Below, one piece after another: positions 6,514-13,513 of a stretch of 13,955 bases of DNA. Position numbers and translations under genes: made by a program. How positions within the stretch are numbered: the first letter of the stretch is position 1; the number at the start of each line of letters is the position of its first letter. The notes under the pieces are model-generated. The model saw only the letters and a list, made by a program, of their open reading frames with translations, made no database searches and was not told where the DNA came from. The stretch covers positions 1 to 13,955 of the forward strand of contig DAHVOF010000079.1 in the NCBI GenBank assembly GCA_027318945.1, written 5' to 3'. This DNA comes from Actinomycetota bacterium (GTDB lineage: Bacteria; Actinomycetota; Acidimicrobiia; Acidimicrobiales; Acidimicrobiaceae).

Positions 6514-7398
6514 ATGGAAAGGGGAATGGTTCTCGTTGACAAACCAGCTGGAATGACCTCTCATGATGTGGTAGCTCGGTTGAGAAGGATCTACGGGCAG
6601 AAGAGGATAGGCCACGCAGGCACTCTCGATCCCGATGCTACTGGGTTGCTTATTGTGGCTATAGGTAACGTTACAAGGCTGCTCGAGCATTTCCAAGGTA
6701 AGACCAAGAAATACAGCGGGGACGTTGTTTTTGGGACTGAGACGGACAGCTTTGACTCCACCGGAGCCATTGTGTCGAGGATCGAAGTATCTCACGTGGA
6801 CACAGATAAGCTCGAGGCGGCTCTGGCCTCCATGAAGGGTGAAGTGATGCAGAAGCCGCCCATCGTATCCGCGCTCAAGGTCAACGGGAAAAGGCTTTAC
6901 AAGTATCATCGCGATTCGCAGGACGTAGAGATAACGTCGAGGAAGGTGCGCATCGATTCGATCTCGTACTCGATAAGTGATGAGCCGAATGTAATTCGTA
7001 TCGGGGTGGTGTGCGGTCCCGGCACATATATACGTTCCATCGCGCATGATTTGGGAGAAGCGCTTGGGATCGGTGCCCACTTGACGAATCTTCGACGACT
7101 TGAATCCGGGGTTTTTCGGGTAGAAGAGGCGTGGAAGCTTGACGAGATCGGAGCGGATACCGGTATTGAGCCTTTAGCTGCCTTTCAAGAGTTTACGGTC
7201 GTAGGAGTTGCAGAACCGATTGCAGCCAGGGCTAGGAGCGGAGCAAGAATTGTTCTGGAGGGCGAGGAACGCAATGAACTGATCCTGTTTGACTCGACCG
7301 AGGGTCCGTTCACGGGTTGGCAACAGCTTATCGGTCTGTTCAAACGGGAGTCGGCCGGACTTTATCGGCCGGGCATCGTTCTGCCGACGATCAACTAG
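6514..7398 (+). CDS. truB: tRNA pseudouridine(55) synthase TruB
   Basis: TruB converts U55 in the T-loop of tRNAs to pseudouridine and also acts as a tRNA chaperone. The 294-residue protein starts MERGMVLVDKPAGMTSHD, matching the family N-terminus. The catalytic motif is HAGTLDPDATGLL with the nucleophile Asp39. Further family motifs are KYSGDVVFGTETDSFDSTG, QKPPIVSALKVNGKRLY, and CGPGTYIRSIAHDLG followed by LRRLESGVFRV. The last ~70 residues form the C-terminal PUA-like region. I chose ATG 6514 by homology; ATG 6526 lies within the conserved N-terminal motif, and frame extending upstream to 6427 overlaps rbfA. In Mycobacterium and relatives nrnA and other genes separate rbfA from truB. Here the two are adjacent. 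Confidence 0.95.
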   Translation: MERGMVLVDKPAGMTSHDVVARLRRIYGQKRIGHAGTLDPDATGLLIVAIGNVTRLLEHFQGKTKKYSGDVVFGTETDSFDSTGAIVSRIEVSHVDTDKLEAALASMKGEVMQKPPIVSALKVNGKRLYKYHRDSQDVEITSRKVRIDSISYSISDEPNVIRIGVVCGPGTYIRSIAHDLGEALGIGAHLTNLRRLESGVFRVEEAWKLDEIGADTGIEPLAAFQEFTVVGVAEPIAARARSGARIVLEGEERNELILFDSTEGPFTGWQQLIGLFKRESAGLYRPGIVLPTIN

Positions 7399-7409
7399 TT
7401 TCGTCCATA

Positions 7410-8363
7410 ATGAACGTATTTACGGACGCAAACCCGAGTCAATTTCGAAATGGATCGGTTATAACCATCGGCGCTTATGACGGGGTGCATCTTGGCCACC
7501 GATACCTGATAGCTCAAACGATCGAGCTTGCCAGACCGATTGGAGCCCGCTCCGTCGTAGTCACCTTCGACCGGCATCCGGCCTCGCTGGTCCGGCCAGA
7601 TTCTGCCCCACTTTTGTTGAGCGACACCAACCAGAAGCTCGACTGCCTGAGGGAGACTGGAGTCGATGACGTTTGTGTGGTGACCTTTGATGAAAAGAGG
7701 GCAAGCGAGAGCGCAACCGATTTTGTCGAGGAATTTCTAGTGGGGAAGCTGAACATGAAGATCGTTGTAGTTGGAAAGGATTTTCATTTCGGTCATAATC
7801 GCCAGGGTAATGTAGCGCTTCTGCAAGAGCTTGGTGGCAAGCACGGATTTGAAGTAGTCGGCGCTGCCCTGAAGTCCTCGAGAGAGCAAGGTGCGCTTGT
7901 TCTTTCGTCGACACTTATCCGGCATCTTATTGCGGCGGGGGATTTGGAACGCGCGAACGAGTATCTGGGCAGGCTTTACGAACTGAGGGGGCGGGTTGAG
8001 CACGGCGATAGCAGGGGCGGAAATGAACTTGGCTATCCCACCGCAAATGTGTCTTTTTCGAATCTGATGGCGACGCCGCCGGACGGGATATATGCCGGAT
8101 GGGTAATTCTCGAGACCGGTATCCGCTATGTCGCGGCTATCTCCCTCGGGACGCGTCCGACGTTTTATCCGAGCGGAGGTGAGCGGTTGCTTGAGGCCTT
8201 CATACTTGAATTGGACGAGAATCTGTACGGCGCGCAAATTCGGGTCCAGTTCGGCAGGAAGATTCGTGACCAGGAGCGCTTCAGCACTTCTGGGGAGCTG
8301 CGATCCAAAATTGCCGAGGATATTGCGCGAGTCGAGGCCTTCTGTTCAACTTTTAGCGTGTAA
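7410..8363 (+). CDS. ribF: Bifunctional riboflavin kinase / FAD synthetase RibF
   Basis: RibF phosphorylates riboflavin to FMN and adenylylates FMN to FAD in the cytoplasm. The 317-residue protein has an N-terminal nucleotidyltransferase domain with GAYDGVHLGH (21-30; the usual Phe of FDGVH is Tyr23), VTFDRHP, GKDFHFGHNRQGN and the LSSTLIRHLI motif. The C-terminal riboflavin kinase domain has the GDSRGGNELGYPTANV signature, DGIYAGWV and the closing FGRKIRDQERFS stretch. ATG 7410 is chosen because homology starts just after it; the frame upstream overlaps truB. No clear Shine-Dalgarno precedes it, and it starts 11 bases after the truB stop, so coupled translation is likely. The truB-ribF-rpsO order is conserved in both Actinobacteria and Firmicutes. 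Confidence 0.95.
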   Translation: MNVFTDANPSQFRNGSVITIGAYDGVHLGHRYLIAQTIELARPIGARSVVVTFDRHPASLVRPDSAPLLLSDTNQKLDCLRETGVDDVCVVTFDEKRASESATDFVEEFLVGKLNMKIVVVGKDFHFGHNRQGNVALLQELGGKHGFEVVGAALKSSREQGALVLSSTLIRHLIAAGDLERANEYLGRLYELRGRVEHGDSRGGNELGYPTANVSFSNLMATPPDGIYAGWVILETGIRYVAAISLGTRPTFYPSGGERLLEAFILELDENLYGAQIRVQFGRKIRDQERFSTSGELRSKIAEDIARVEAFCSTFSV

Positions 8364-8416
8364 GTGGTGTGAATCCTACTAGTATCTCAATGCTTGAATG
8401 CAATGGACGTTATGAG

Positions 8417-8448
8417 TAGACCCAATGGGGTGCTCTCACATAGGTCTA
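8417..8448 (+). promoter_or_regulatory. Inverted repeat in rpsO leader, candidate S15 autoregulatory element
   Basis: TAGACC (8417-8422) is exactly complementary to GGTCTA (8443-8448). Inside the 20-base loop GTG (8430-8432) can pair with CAC (8437-8439), giving a small nested hairpin. The right arm abuts and shares a base with the purine run AGAGGA (8448-8453), just upstream of AAAGG (8455-8459), the likely rpsO ribosome binding site. S15 represses its own mRNA through structured leaders in several phyla, so this is a plausible candidate, but a 6-pair stem alone is weak evidence. Confidence 0.35.
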
Positions 8449-8464
8449 GAGGACAAAGGTTTTA

Positions 8465-8722
8465 ATGCAAGGTAAGGAAACGATTATTTCCGAGTACCGC
8501 CTTCACGAGTCGGACACCGGGTCTCCTGAAGTTCAGATTGCGCTGCTCACGAATCGCATTACTCATTTGACTGAGCATCTGAAAGTTCACAAGGGCGATC
8601 ACCACACGCGTCACGGGCTGATGAAGCTGATAGGCCATCGCCGGAGATTGTTGGATTATGTACGAGACAGGGACGTCGAGAGGTATCGTTCTCTGATTAG
8701 CCGATTGGGTATTCGCAGGTAA
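8465..8722 (+). CDS. rpsO: 30S ribosomal protein S15
   Basis: S15 is a primary 16S rRNA-binding protein of the 30S platform; it binds the helix 20/21/22 junction and helps form bridge B4. The 85-residue protein has the hallmark DTGSPEVQIALLTNRI (17-32) and HKGDHHTRHGLMKLIGHRRRLLDYV. It is about four residues shorter at the N-terminus than the common 89-residue form, but an in-frame TAG at 8447-8449 rules out an upstream start. AAAGG (8455-8459) lies 5 bases before the ATG. Of the residues that contact the conserved GU/GC motif in E. coli (His41, Asp48, Ser51), His38 and Asp45 are kept here. The serine is replaced by Thr48, and the SRRG motif reads TRHG. Confidence 0.97.
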   Translation: MQGKETIISEYRLHESDTGSPEVQIALLTNRITHLTEHLKVHKGDHHTRHGLMKLIGHRRRLLDYVRDRDVERYRSLISRLGIRR

Positions 8723-8741
8723 GGCGTTGCCGCAGTGACTT

Positions 8742-8781
8742 AGGCCCACCTCCAACACGGGGAGTGGGCCTCATGACTTTT
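8742..8781 (+). terminator. Terminator-like hairpin after rpsO
   Basis: AGGCCCAC (8742-8749) pairs perfectly with GTGGGCCT (8764-8771). After one mismatch (C8750/A8763), three more pairs extend the stem inwards to a 6-base loop. The T run (CTTTTC, 8777-8781 region) begins six bases after the stem rather than immediately, so termination may be partial, allowing read-through into pnp. It starts 19 bases after the rpsO stop. Confidence 0.6.
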
Positions 8782-8812
8782 CGGACCCGTACAATGGGCT
8801 AAAGTGAATGCA

Positions 8813-8832
8813 GGGAATGCACTTGTGTTCCC
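8813..8832 (+). other. Small hairpin in the rpsO-pnp spacer
   Basis: GGGAA (8813-8817) pairs with TTCCC (8828-8832). Two wobble pairs and one C-G continue inward to a 4-base loop. It could be a minor part of the pnp leader or chance. A possible -10 element, TACAAT (8790-8795), lies just upstream but has no recognisable -35 at proper distance. Confidence 0.25.
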
Positions 8833-8878
8833 CGTATTGTTGAAGATGTGCCGGCTTGGCAGAATTTGTAATAGGAGA

Positions 8879-8954
8879 GTGACGAAGGTACCCAGCTGCC
8901 GGTCGCTAGCTCCCAAGGTATTGGTGGTTAGCGACTGGGAACTGCTGAAGTCAC
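8879..8954 (+). promoter_or_regulatory. Long stem-loop in the pnp leader, likely RNase III processing site
   Basis: The core stem pairs 8899-8911 with 8926-8938 (13 pairs, three of them G-T). After one C-T mismatch, CCAA (8913-8916) pairs with TTGG (8921-8924) around the tetraloop GGTA. Outside the core, CAGC (8893-8896) pairs with GCTG (8944-8947) and GTGAC (8879-8883) with GTCAC (8950-8954). The structure ends 16 bases before the AAGGAG of pnp. In E. coli and in Streptomyces an intergenic rpsO-pnp hairpin is cleaved by RNase III, and in E. coli this starts PNPase autoregulation. The same position and shape here suggest the same role. Confidence 0.7.
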
Positions 8955-8979
8955 CGCAACGGAATAACTAAGGAGACAA

Positions 8980-11403
8980 ATGGCTGAGGCCGTTGTCGTA
9001 ACGTCCCAGTTGAGCGGGACGGATAGGAGCCTCTCATTCGAGGCTGGAAAGCTTGCTCAGCAGGCGGACGGTGCTGTCGTAGCTCGTTTAGGTGACACCA
9101 TGGTGTTGGCGACTGCGACGGCTGCGAAGATTGTTAAAGAGGGCATTGATTTTTTTCCATTGACTGTCGACGTCGAAGAGCGCATGTATGCCGTTGGACG
9201 CATTCCCGGCTCATTCTTCCGGCGCGAGGGACGTGCCACGGATGCTGCAACCTTGGCGTCAAGGCTCATTGACAGGCCGATCAGGCCTTGTTTCGCGGAT
9301 GATTTTCGCAACGAGGTACATATTGTTGGTACTATTCTTGGTGCTGACCTGGTAAATCCACATGACATTCTGGCAATCAACGCTGCTTCTGCCGCGTTGA
9401 TGGTGTCTGGGATCCCATTTCAGGGTCCTATCGGTGCCGTCCGCATCGCCTTTGACAAAGAAGGCCGGTGGATCCCGCATCCAACATATCAGGATGGGGA
9501 TGCATCGAGTTTCGAGCTCGTCGTCGCGGGAAGGGAAAGCTCTGACGGCTCTGACATAGCCATCATCATGGTTGAAGCGGGTGGAACCGAATCCAGCTGG
9601 AACAACTATCAGGAAGGTGCACCGCTCGTCACAGAGTCTGTGATAGCCGACGGTCTCGAGCTTTCAAAGACATGGATTCGAGAGTCAATTGAGTTGCAAC
9701 GAAGGTTGGTTGCCGAACACGGAGCGAAGCCTCCAATGGAGTATGTTCCGCAGATCGATTATTCCGATGAGATCTTTGAGGCGGTAAGCGATTTAGGTGC
9801 TGAGATTCTTGCGCAAGCGAACGCCGTGCCGGGTAAAGCGGACAGAGAGGCAAAGCTGAGCGAAGGATCAGCTTTGATCATGGAAAAGCTTTCGGAAAGA
9901 TTTGAGGAAAGCGCAGGGCAGATCAAGAACGCAATCAAGGCGCTGAACAAACACCTAGTGAGGAAGCGTATCGTTGATGAGCAGGTGAGGATCGACGGGA
10001 GGGATCTCGTCACCATTCGACCGCTTTCATGTGAAGTTGAGTTGATCCCAACAGCTCATGGCACCGGCCTCTTCAATCGAGGTGAAACGCAGGTCCTTAC
10101 GTTCTGCACGCTTGGAATGCCGAAGATGAACCAGATGCTCGATTCAATCTCTACCGACGAATTCAAGAGATACATTCACCACTACAATTTTCCGCCTTTT
10201 TCTACCGGCGAAGTTGGTTTCATGAGGGGGCCCAAGCGGCGGGAGATCGGCCATGGATTGCTCGCAGAGCGAGCACTGCTGCCCGTAATACCTTCTCAGG
10301 AGCAGTTCCCGTATACTTTGCGGTTGGTATCTGAGGTGTTGAGCTCCAACGGATCTACATCCATGGCGTCTGTCTGCGGCTCCACTCTTTCACTGATGGA
10401 TGCAGGGGTCCCGATCAAGGCTCCAGTGGCGGGAATCGCTATGGGTCTCGTATTTGCTGAAGGGAAATACGTTACTCTTACCGACATTCTCGGAGCTGAG
10501 GACGCTTTTGGAGACATGGACTTCAAAGTCGCTGGCACTGCTGATTTTGTGACTGCCCTTCAGCTTGATACGAAGATCGACGGTATTCCAGCGGAAGTTC
10601 TCGGCAAGGCTCTCCATCAGGCAAAAGATGCTCGGCTCAAGGTTCTTGACGTTATGCTTCAAGTTATTTCAGAGCCGCGCGACGCAGTGAAAGGCAATGC
10701 TCCCAAGATTATCAACTTCGAGGTTCCGCTTGACAAGATTGGCGAGATCATCGGTCCAAAGGGTAAGAACATAAACGCGATCCAGCAAGAGACTGGCGCT
10801 GAGGTCGGTATCGAAGATGATGGCACCGTGGGGATGGTCACCATCGGCGCAAAGGATCCTGCTTCGGTCGATGAAGCTCGCAGGCGAATTTACGAGATAC
10901 TGGAACCGCCTAAGGCTGAGCTGGGAGCGACTTATGCCGGAAAGGTCGTTTCTATCGCTAAGTTCGGAGCCTTCGTGAACATTTTGCCTGGGAGGGATGG
11001 TTTGCTGCACATCTCGAAGCTCGGCGGAGGCAAGCGGGTCGAGCGGGTTGAAGACTACCTGCAGATGGGCCAGGAATTGTCAGTTCACGTGGACGACATT
11101 GACCCAGCTGGGAAGATCTCACTTTCCCTGGTGACGGAAGCTACTCAGCCGGAAGTGTCTAAAAGGCAGGTTGACGCCGATGAATCCAAGGTCGAAGCAG
11201 CTCGACATGGCGTCCAGGAAGGCGAGGCAAAGCCTTCCGAGGGGACTTCGATGGTCTCGTTTGAGGCCCATTTCGATGAGGAGCTTAGGTCCCAGTATGG
11301 GGATTTGGGTCCGGGACCGTCGCCGACGAGCAGACCAGTTGAGCGTGAAGGTGGTCATGGTAGAGGGCCCAGAAGAAGTGGCCGTCGCGACGGCCGCCGT
11401 TAG
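8980..11403 (+). CDS. pnp: Polyribonucleotide nucleotidyltransferase (PNPase)
   Basis: PNPase degrades RNA 3' to 5' using phosphate and can also add nucleotides; in Actinobacteria it is often annotated as guanosine pentaphosphate synthetase (gpsI). The 807-residue protein has a first RNase PH domain (about 13-145) and an all-helical linker (about 240-330). The second, catalytic RNase PH domain runs from RIDGRDLVTIRPL near 337 to ~545. A KH domain (GPKGKN at 592-597) and an S1 domain (about 647-715, YAGKVVSIAKFGAFV) follow. The residues equivalent to E. coli Asp486, Asp492 and Lys494 are Asp508, Asp514 and Lys516 in AEDAFGDMDFKVAG. The tail (716-807) looks disordered, acidic first and then strongly Arg/Gly-rich at the end. 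The start follows a good TAAGGAG (SD 8970-8975). It may be regulated through the upstream hairpin. Confidence 0.97.
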   Translation: MAEAVVVTSQLSGTDRSLSFEAGKLAQQADGAVVARLGDTMVLATATAAKIVKEGIDFFPLTVDVEERMYAVGRIPGSFFRREGRATDAATLASRLIDRPIRPCFADDFRNEVHIVGTILGADLVNPHDILAINAASAALMVSGIPFQGPIGAVRIAFDKEGRWIPHPTYQDGDASSFELVVAGRESSDGSDIAIIMVEAGGTESSWNNYQEGAPLVTESVIADGLELSKTWIRESIELQRRLVAEHGAKPPMEYVPQIDYSDEIFEAVSDLGAEILAQANAVPGKADREAKLSEGSALIMEKLSERFEESAGQIKNAIKALNKHLVRKRIVDEQVRIDGRDLVTIRPLSCEVELIPTAHGTGLFNRGETQVLTFCTLGMPKMNQMLDSISTDEFKRYIHHYNFPPFSTGEVGFMRGPKRREIGHGLLAERALLPVIPSQEQFPYTLRLVSEVLSSNGSTSMASVCGSTLSLMDAGVPIKAPVAGIAMGLVFAEGKYVTLTDILGAEDAFGDMDFKVAGTADFVTALQLDTKIDGIPAEVLGKALHQAKDARLKVLDVMLQVISEPRDAVKGNAPKIINFEVPLDKIGEIIGPKGKNINAIQQETGAEVGIEDDGTVGMVTIGAKDPASVDEARRRIYEILEPPKAELGATYAGKVVSIAKFGAFVNILPGRDGLLHISKLGGGKRVERVEDYLQMGQELSVHVDDIDPAGKISLSLVTEATQPEVSKRQVDADESKVEAARHGVQEGEAKPSEGTSMVSFEAHFDEELRSQYGDLGPGPSPTSRPVEREGGHGRGPRRSGRRDGRR

Positions 11404-11417
11404 ATTTCTTCGGGATC

Positions 11418-12653
11418 GTGTCGAGAATAACCAATTTTGACAACGGGTTGCGTATCGTAACCGAAGAGATGCCGCACGCAGCTTCAGTCGCGATCGGTGT
11501 TTTTGTGGGCATTGGCTCGAGGGACGAGATGCCCAGTCAGCACGGCATCTGTCATTTCCTTGAGCATCTCGCCTTCAAAGGCACCGGAGAGCTTTCCGCC
11601 AAGGAACTTGCCGTTCTGGTGGATTCGTTCGGCGGGGACATGAATGCCTATACCACGAGGGAGATGACTAGCTTCCAGGTCCATCTTCTTGGTGAGGCAG
11701 CAAACCTCGGTTCAGAGACGCTGTGCAAGATTCTTACCGCGCCGGCCTTCGATGTCGGTGACGTCGATTCAGAGCGCAGCGTCATCCTGGAAGAGATTGC
11801 CATGGCTTATGACGAGGCTTCTGACTACGTGCACGAGCTGCTGGGCGCGGCCGTCTTTGGCGAGCATCCTCTTGGTCGTGAGGTGCTGGGTTCTCGCGAG
11901 AGCATTTTAGCGATCGATCGCGCGTCTATCTGGGAGTTTTTTTCCAAGTATTACGGGCCTTCAAACATGGTTGTTTCCGCTGCGGGTGCGCTAAGCCATG
12001 AATCCATCGTTGCGCAATTTGAGCCGTTTCTCGGGTCTCTATCGGGGGGGGCATCTTCAACCAGGAGCAGGGCTGTGCTGAATTTTTCCACCCCGGTTGT
12101 GGCTGAGCGCGATATCGAACAGGTACACGTTTCTATGGCATTTCCTGGGTTGGGGAGACTAGATGACAGGAAGTGGGTGCTCGCTATTCTTGACCATGTT
12201 CTGGGTGGGGGTCTTTCATCCAGGCTTTTCCAGAGGGTCCGAGAGGAAGCAGGCCTGTGCTACTCAATTTACTCTGATCGCGTTGCATACCAAGATACCG
12301 GCTACTTCCATGTGTATTTTGCAGCAAGCCCGATGCAGGTTGCGTACGCGTCAAACTTGGTAGATTCTGTTATTGAAGCGTTTGTAGCAGGTGGTATAAC
12401 TGAGGAAGAGCTGACTGTCGCCAAACGGTACTTGAGATCCCAAATTCTGCTGGCGATGGAGGACACAGTGGCGATAATGTCACAGCTGGGTTCCGTGCTA
12501 GTCACGGGCCAGCAGATAAAACCTGTCGAGGAGATTTTGTCTCTGGTGGAACATGTGACGGTGGAAGAAGTTGCTGACCTAGCGGCTGAGATCCTCTCCG
12601 GATCAAGGCAGATTTCTGCGGTAGGTCCGGTTCCTTCTGGAATTTTCGGGTAG
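11418..12653 (+). CDS. M16 family zinc metallopeptidase (processing-peptidase-like)
   Basis: This 411-residue protein is a single-chain bacterial M16B peptidase of the type related to mitochondrial processing peptidase beta. The zinc site is complete: His46-Phe-Leu-Glu49-His50 (HFLEH) and Glu126, 76 residues further on, in VILEEIAMAYDE, so it is likely active. Other family features are GSRDE, HLAFKGTGELSAKEL, GGDMNAYTTREMTSF and, in the second half, GGGLSSRLFQRVREEAGLCYSIYS. I see no signal peptide or membrane segment, so it is probably cytoplasmic. The substrate is unknown. Homologues sit directly after pnp in Mycobacterium (pepR) and Bacillus (ymxG/mlpA). The GTG start lies 14 bases after the pnp stop, with no strong ribosome binding site. 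An 8-base G run (12044-12051) lies in frame in the linker between the two halves. Confidence 0.93.
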   Translation: MSRITNFDNGLRIVTEEMPHAASVAIGVFVGIGSRDEMPSQHGICHFLEHLAFKGTGELSAKELAVLVDSFGGDMNAYTTREMTSFQVHLLGEAANLGSETLCKILTAPAFDVGDVDSERSVILEEIAMAYDEASDYVHELLGAAVFGEHPLGREVLGSRESILAIDRASIWEFFSKYYGPSNMVVSAAGALSHESIVAQFEPFLGSLSGGASSTRSRAVLNFSTPVVAERDIEQVHVSMAFPGLGRLDDRKWVLAILDHVLGGGLSSRLFQRVREEAGLCYSIYSDRVAYQDTGYFHVYFAASPMQVAYASNLVDSVIEAFVAGGITEEELTVAKRYLRSQILLAMEDTVAIMSQLGSVLVTGQQIKPVEEILSLVEHVTVEEVADLAAEILSGSRQISAVGPVPSGIFG

Positions 12654-12658
12654 GTAGC

Positions 12659-13513
12659 ATGATACGAATCGGTGTTTTTGGTGCTGGCGGTCAGATGGGG
12701 ACAACGGTGTGCAGGGCCGTGGCCGAAGACCCAGAACTCGCATTGGTCGCGGCGATCGACCCGCGACTGTCAGGCATTGACCTTGCCCAGGTTGCGGGGA
12801 TCAATGGTACTGGCCTGGAGATTAGCGGTTCAAAGGAGTCGCTGGTCTCATCAAAAGCTCAAGTTGCGGTCGATTTTACCTCAGCAGAGAGTGCATTCGA
12901 GAATATGTTGTGGTGTGCTAAGCACAACATCCACGGAGTTGTCGGCACCACGGGAATGTCGTCAGCACAGATGGATCAGCTTGAAACCGCCTTTGCCAAG
13001 TCAAAAGCAAATTGCATCATCGCGCCGAATTTTGCAATTGGCGCGGTATTGATGATGCGCTTTTCGGAAATGGCTTCGATATTTTTCGACACTACCGACA
13101 TTATTGAACTCCATCACGATAAGAAGGTCGACGCGCCAAGTGGCACGGCAATGGAGACGGCGCGCCGCGTTGTAGCGTTCAGAAACCCCCATGAGCATCC
13201 TTTTGCTCCGGATCTAACTGCCAGGACCGTCCTGGATGGTGCCCGCGGAGGTCGATTTGACCAGGGAGTGCATGTCCATTCGTTGCGAGTTCGAGGAATG
13301 GTGGCGCACCAGGAGGTGATTTTCGGGACGCTAGGCCAGACCTTGACCATAAGGCATGATTCTTACGACAGGACTTCGTTCATGCCAGGAGTTCTTCTCT
13401 CCATAAAATCAGTTATGTCTTTGACGGGATTAGTGAAGGGAATCGACGTGTTGATCGACGCCAAGCTTGGGTTCGCGCCCAACCGAGAAAGCAATGGCGG
13501 TGAGCTGGGATGA
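12659..13513 (+). CDS. dapB: 4-hydroxy-tetrahydrodipicolinate reductase
   Basis: DapB reduces the product of DapA with NAD(P)H to tetrahydrodipicolinate, in lysine and diaminopimelate synthesis. The 284-residue protein has the dinucleotide-binding loop GAGGQMG (8-14), an acidic AAIDPR turn, VAVDFTS, VVGTTGMS and NFAIGAVLMM. The catalytic motif is ELHHDKKVDAPSGTA, with His152 and Lys156 matching E. coli His159 and Lys163. The C-terminal part (GMVAHQEVIFG, then FMPGVLLSIKSV) completes the fold. It is somewhat longer than mycobacterial DapB (about 245 residues), partly through a short polar tail. It starts 5 bases after the peptidase stop, without a strong Shine-Dalgarno, and its stop overlaps the dapA start, which points to coupled expression of the two enzymes. 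Confidence 0.96.
   Translation: MIRIGVFGAGGQMGTTVCRAVAEDPELALVAAIDPRLSGIDLAQVAGINGTGLEISGSKESLVSSKAQVAVDFTSAESAFENMLWCAKHNIHGVVGTTGMSSAQMDQLETAFAKSKANCIIAPNFAIGAVLMMRFSEMASIFFDTTDIIELHHDKKVDAPSGTAMETARRVVAFRNPHEHPFAPDLTARTVLDGARGGRFDQGVHVHSLRVRGMVAHQEVIFGTLGQTLTIRHDSYDRTSFMPGVLLSIKSVMSLTGLVKGIDVLIDAKLGFAPNRESNGGELG

Noticed and set aside
6256..7080. A 274-codon antisense open frame across rbfA and truB
   Set aside because: Both sense genes are unmistakable family members, and the antisense product has no recognisable motif. It is a shadow of codon structure.
8790..8872. Promoter elements TACAAT (8790-8795) and TGTAAT (8867-8872) ahead of pnp
   Set aside because: Neither has a credible -35 at 16-18 bases, so I do not call a pnp promoter, although Streptomyces is known to have one in this spacer.
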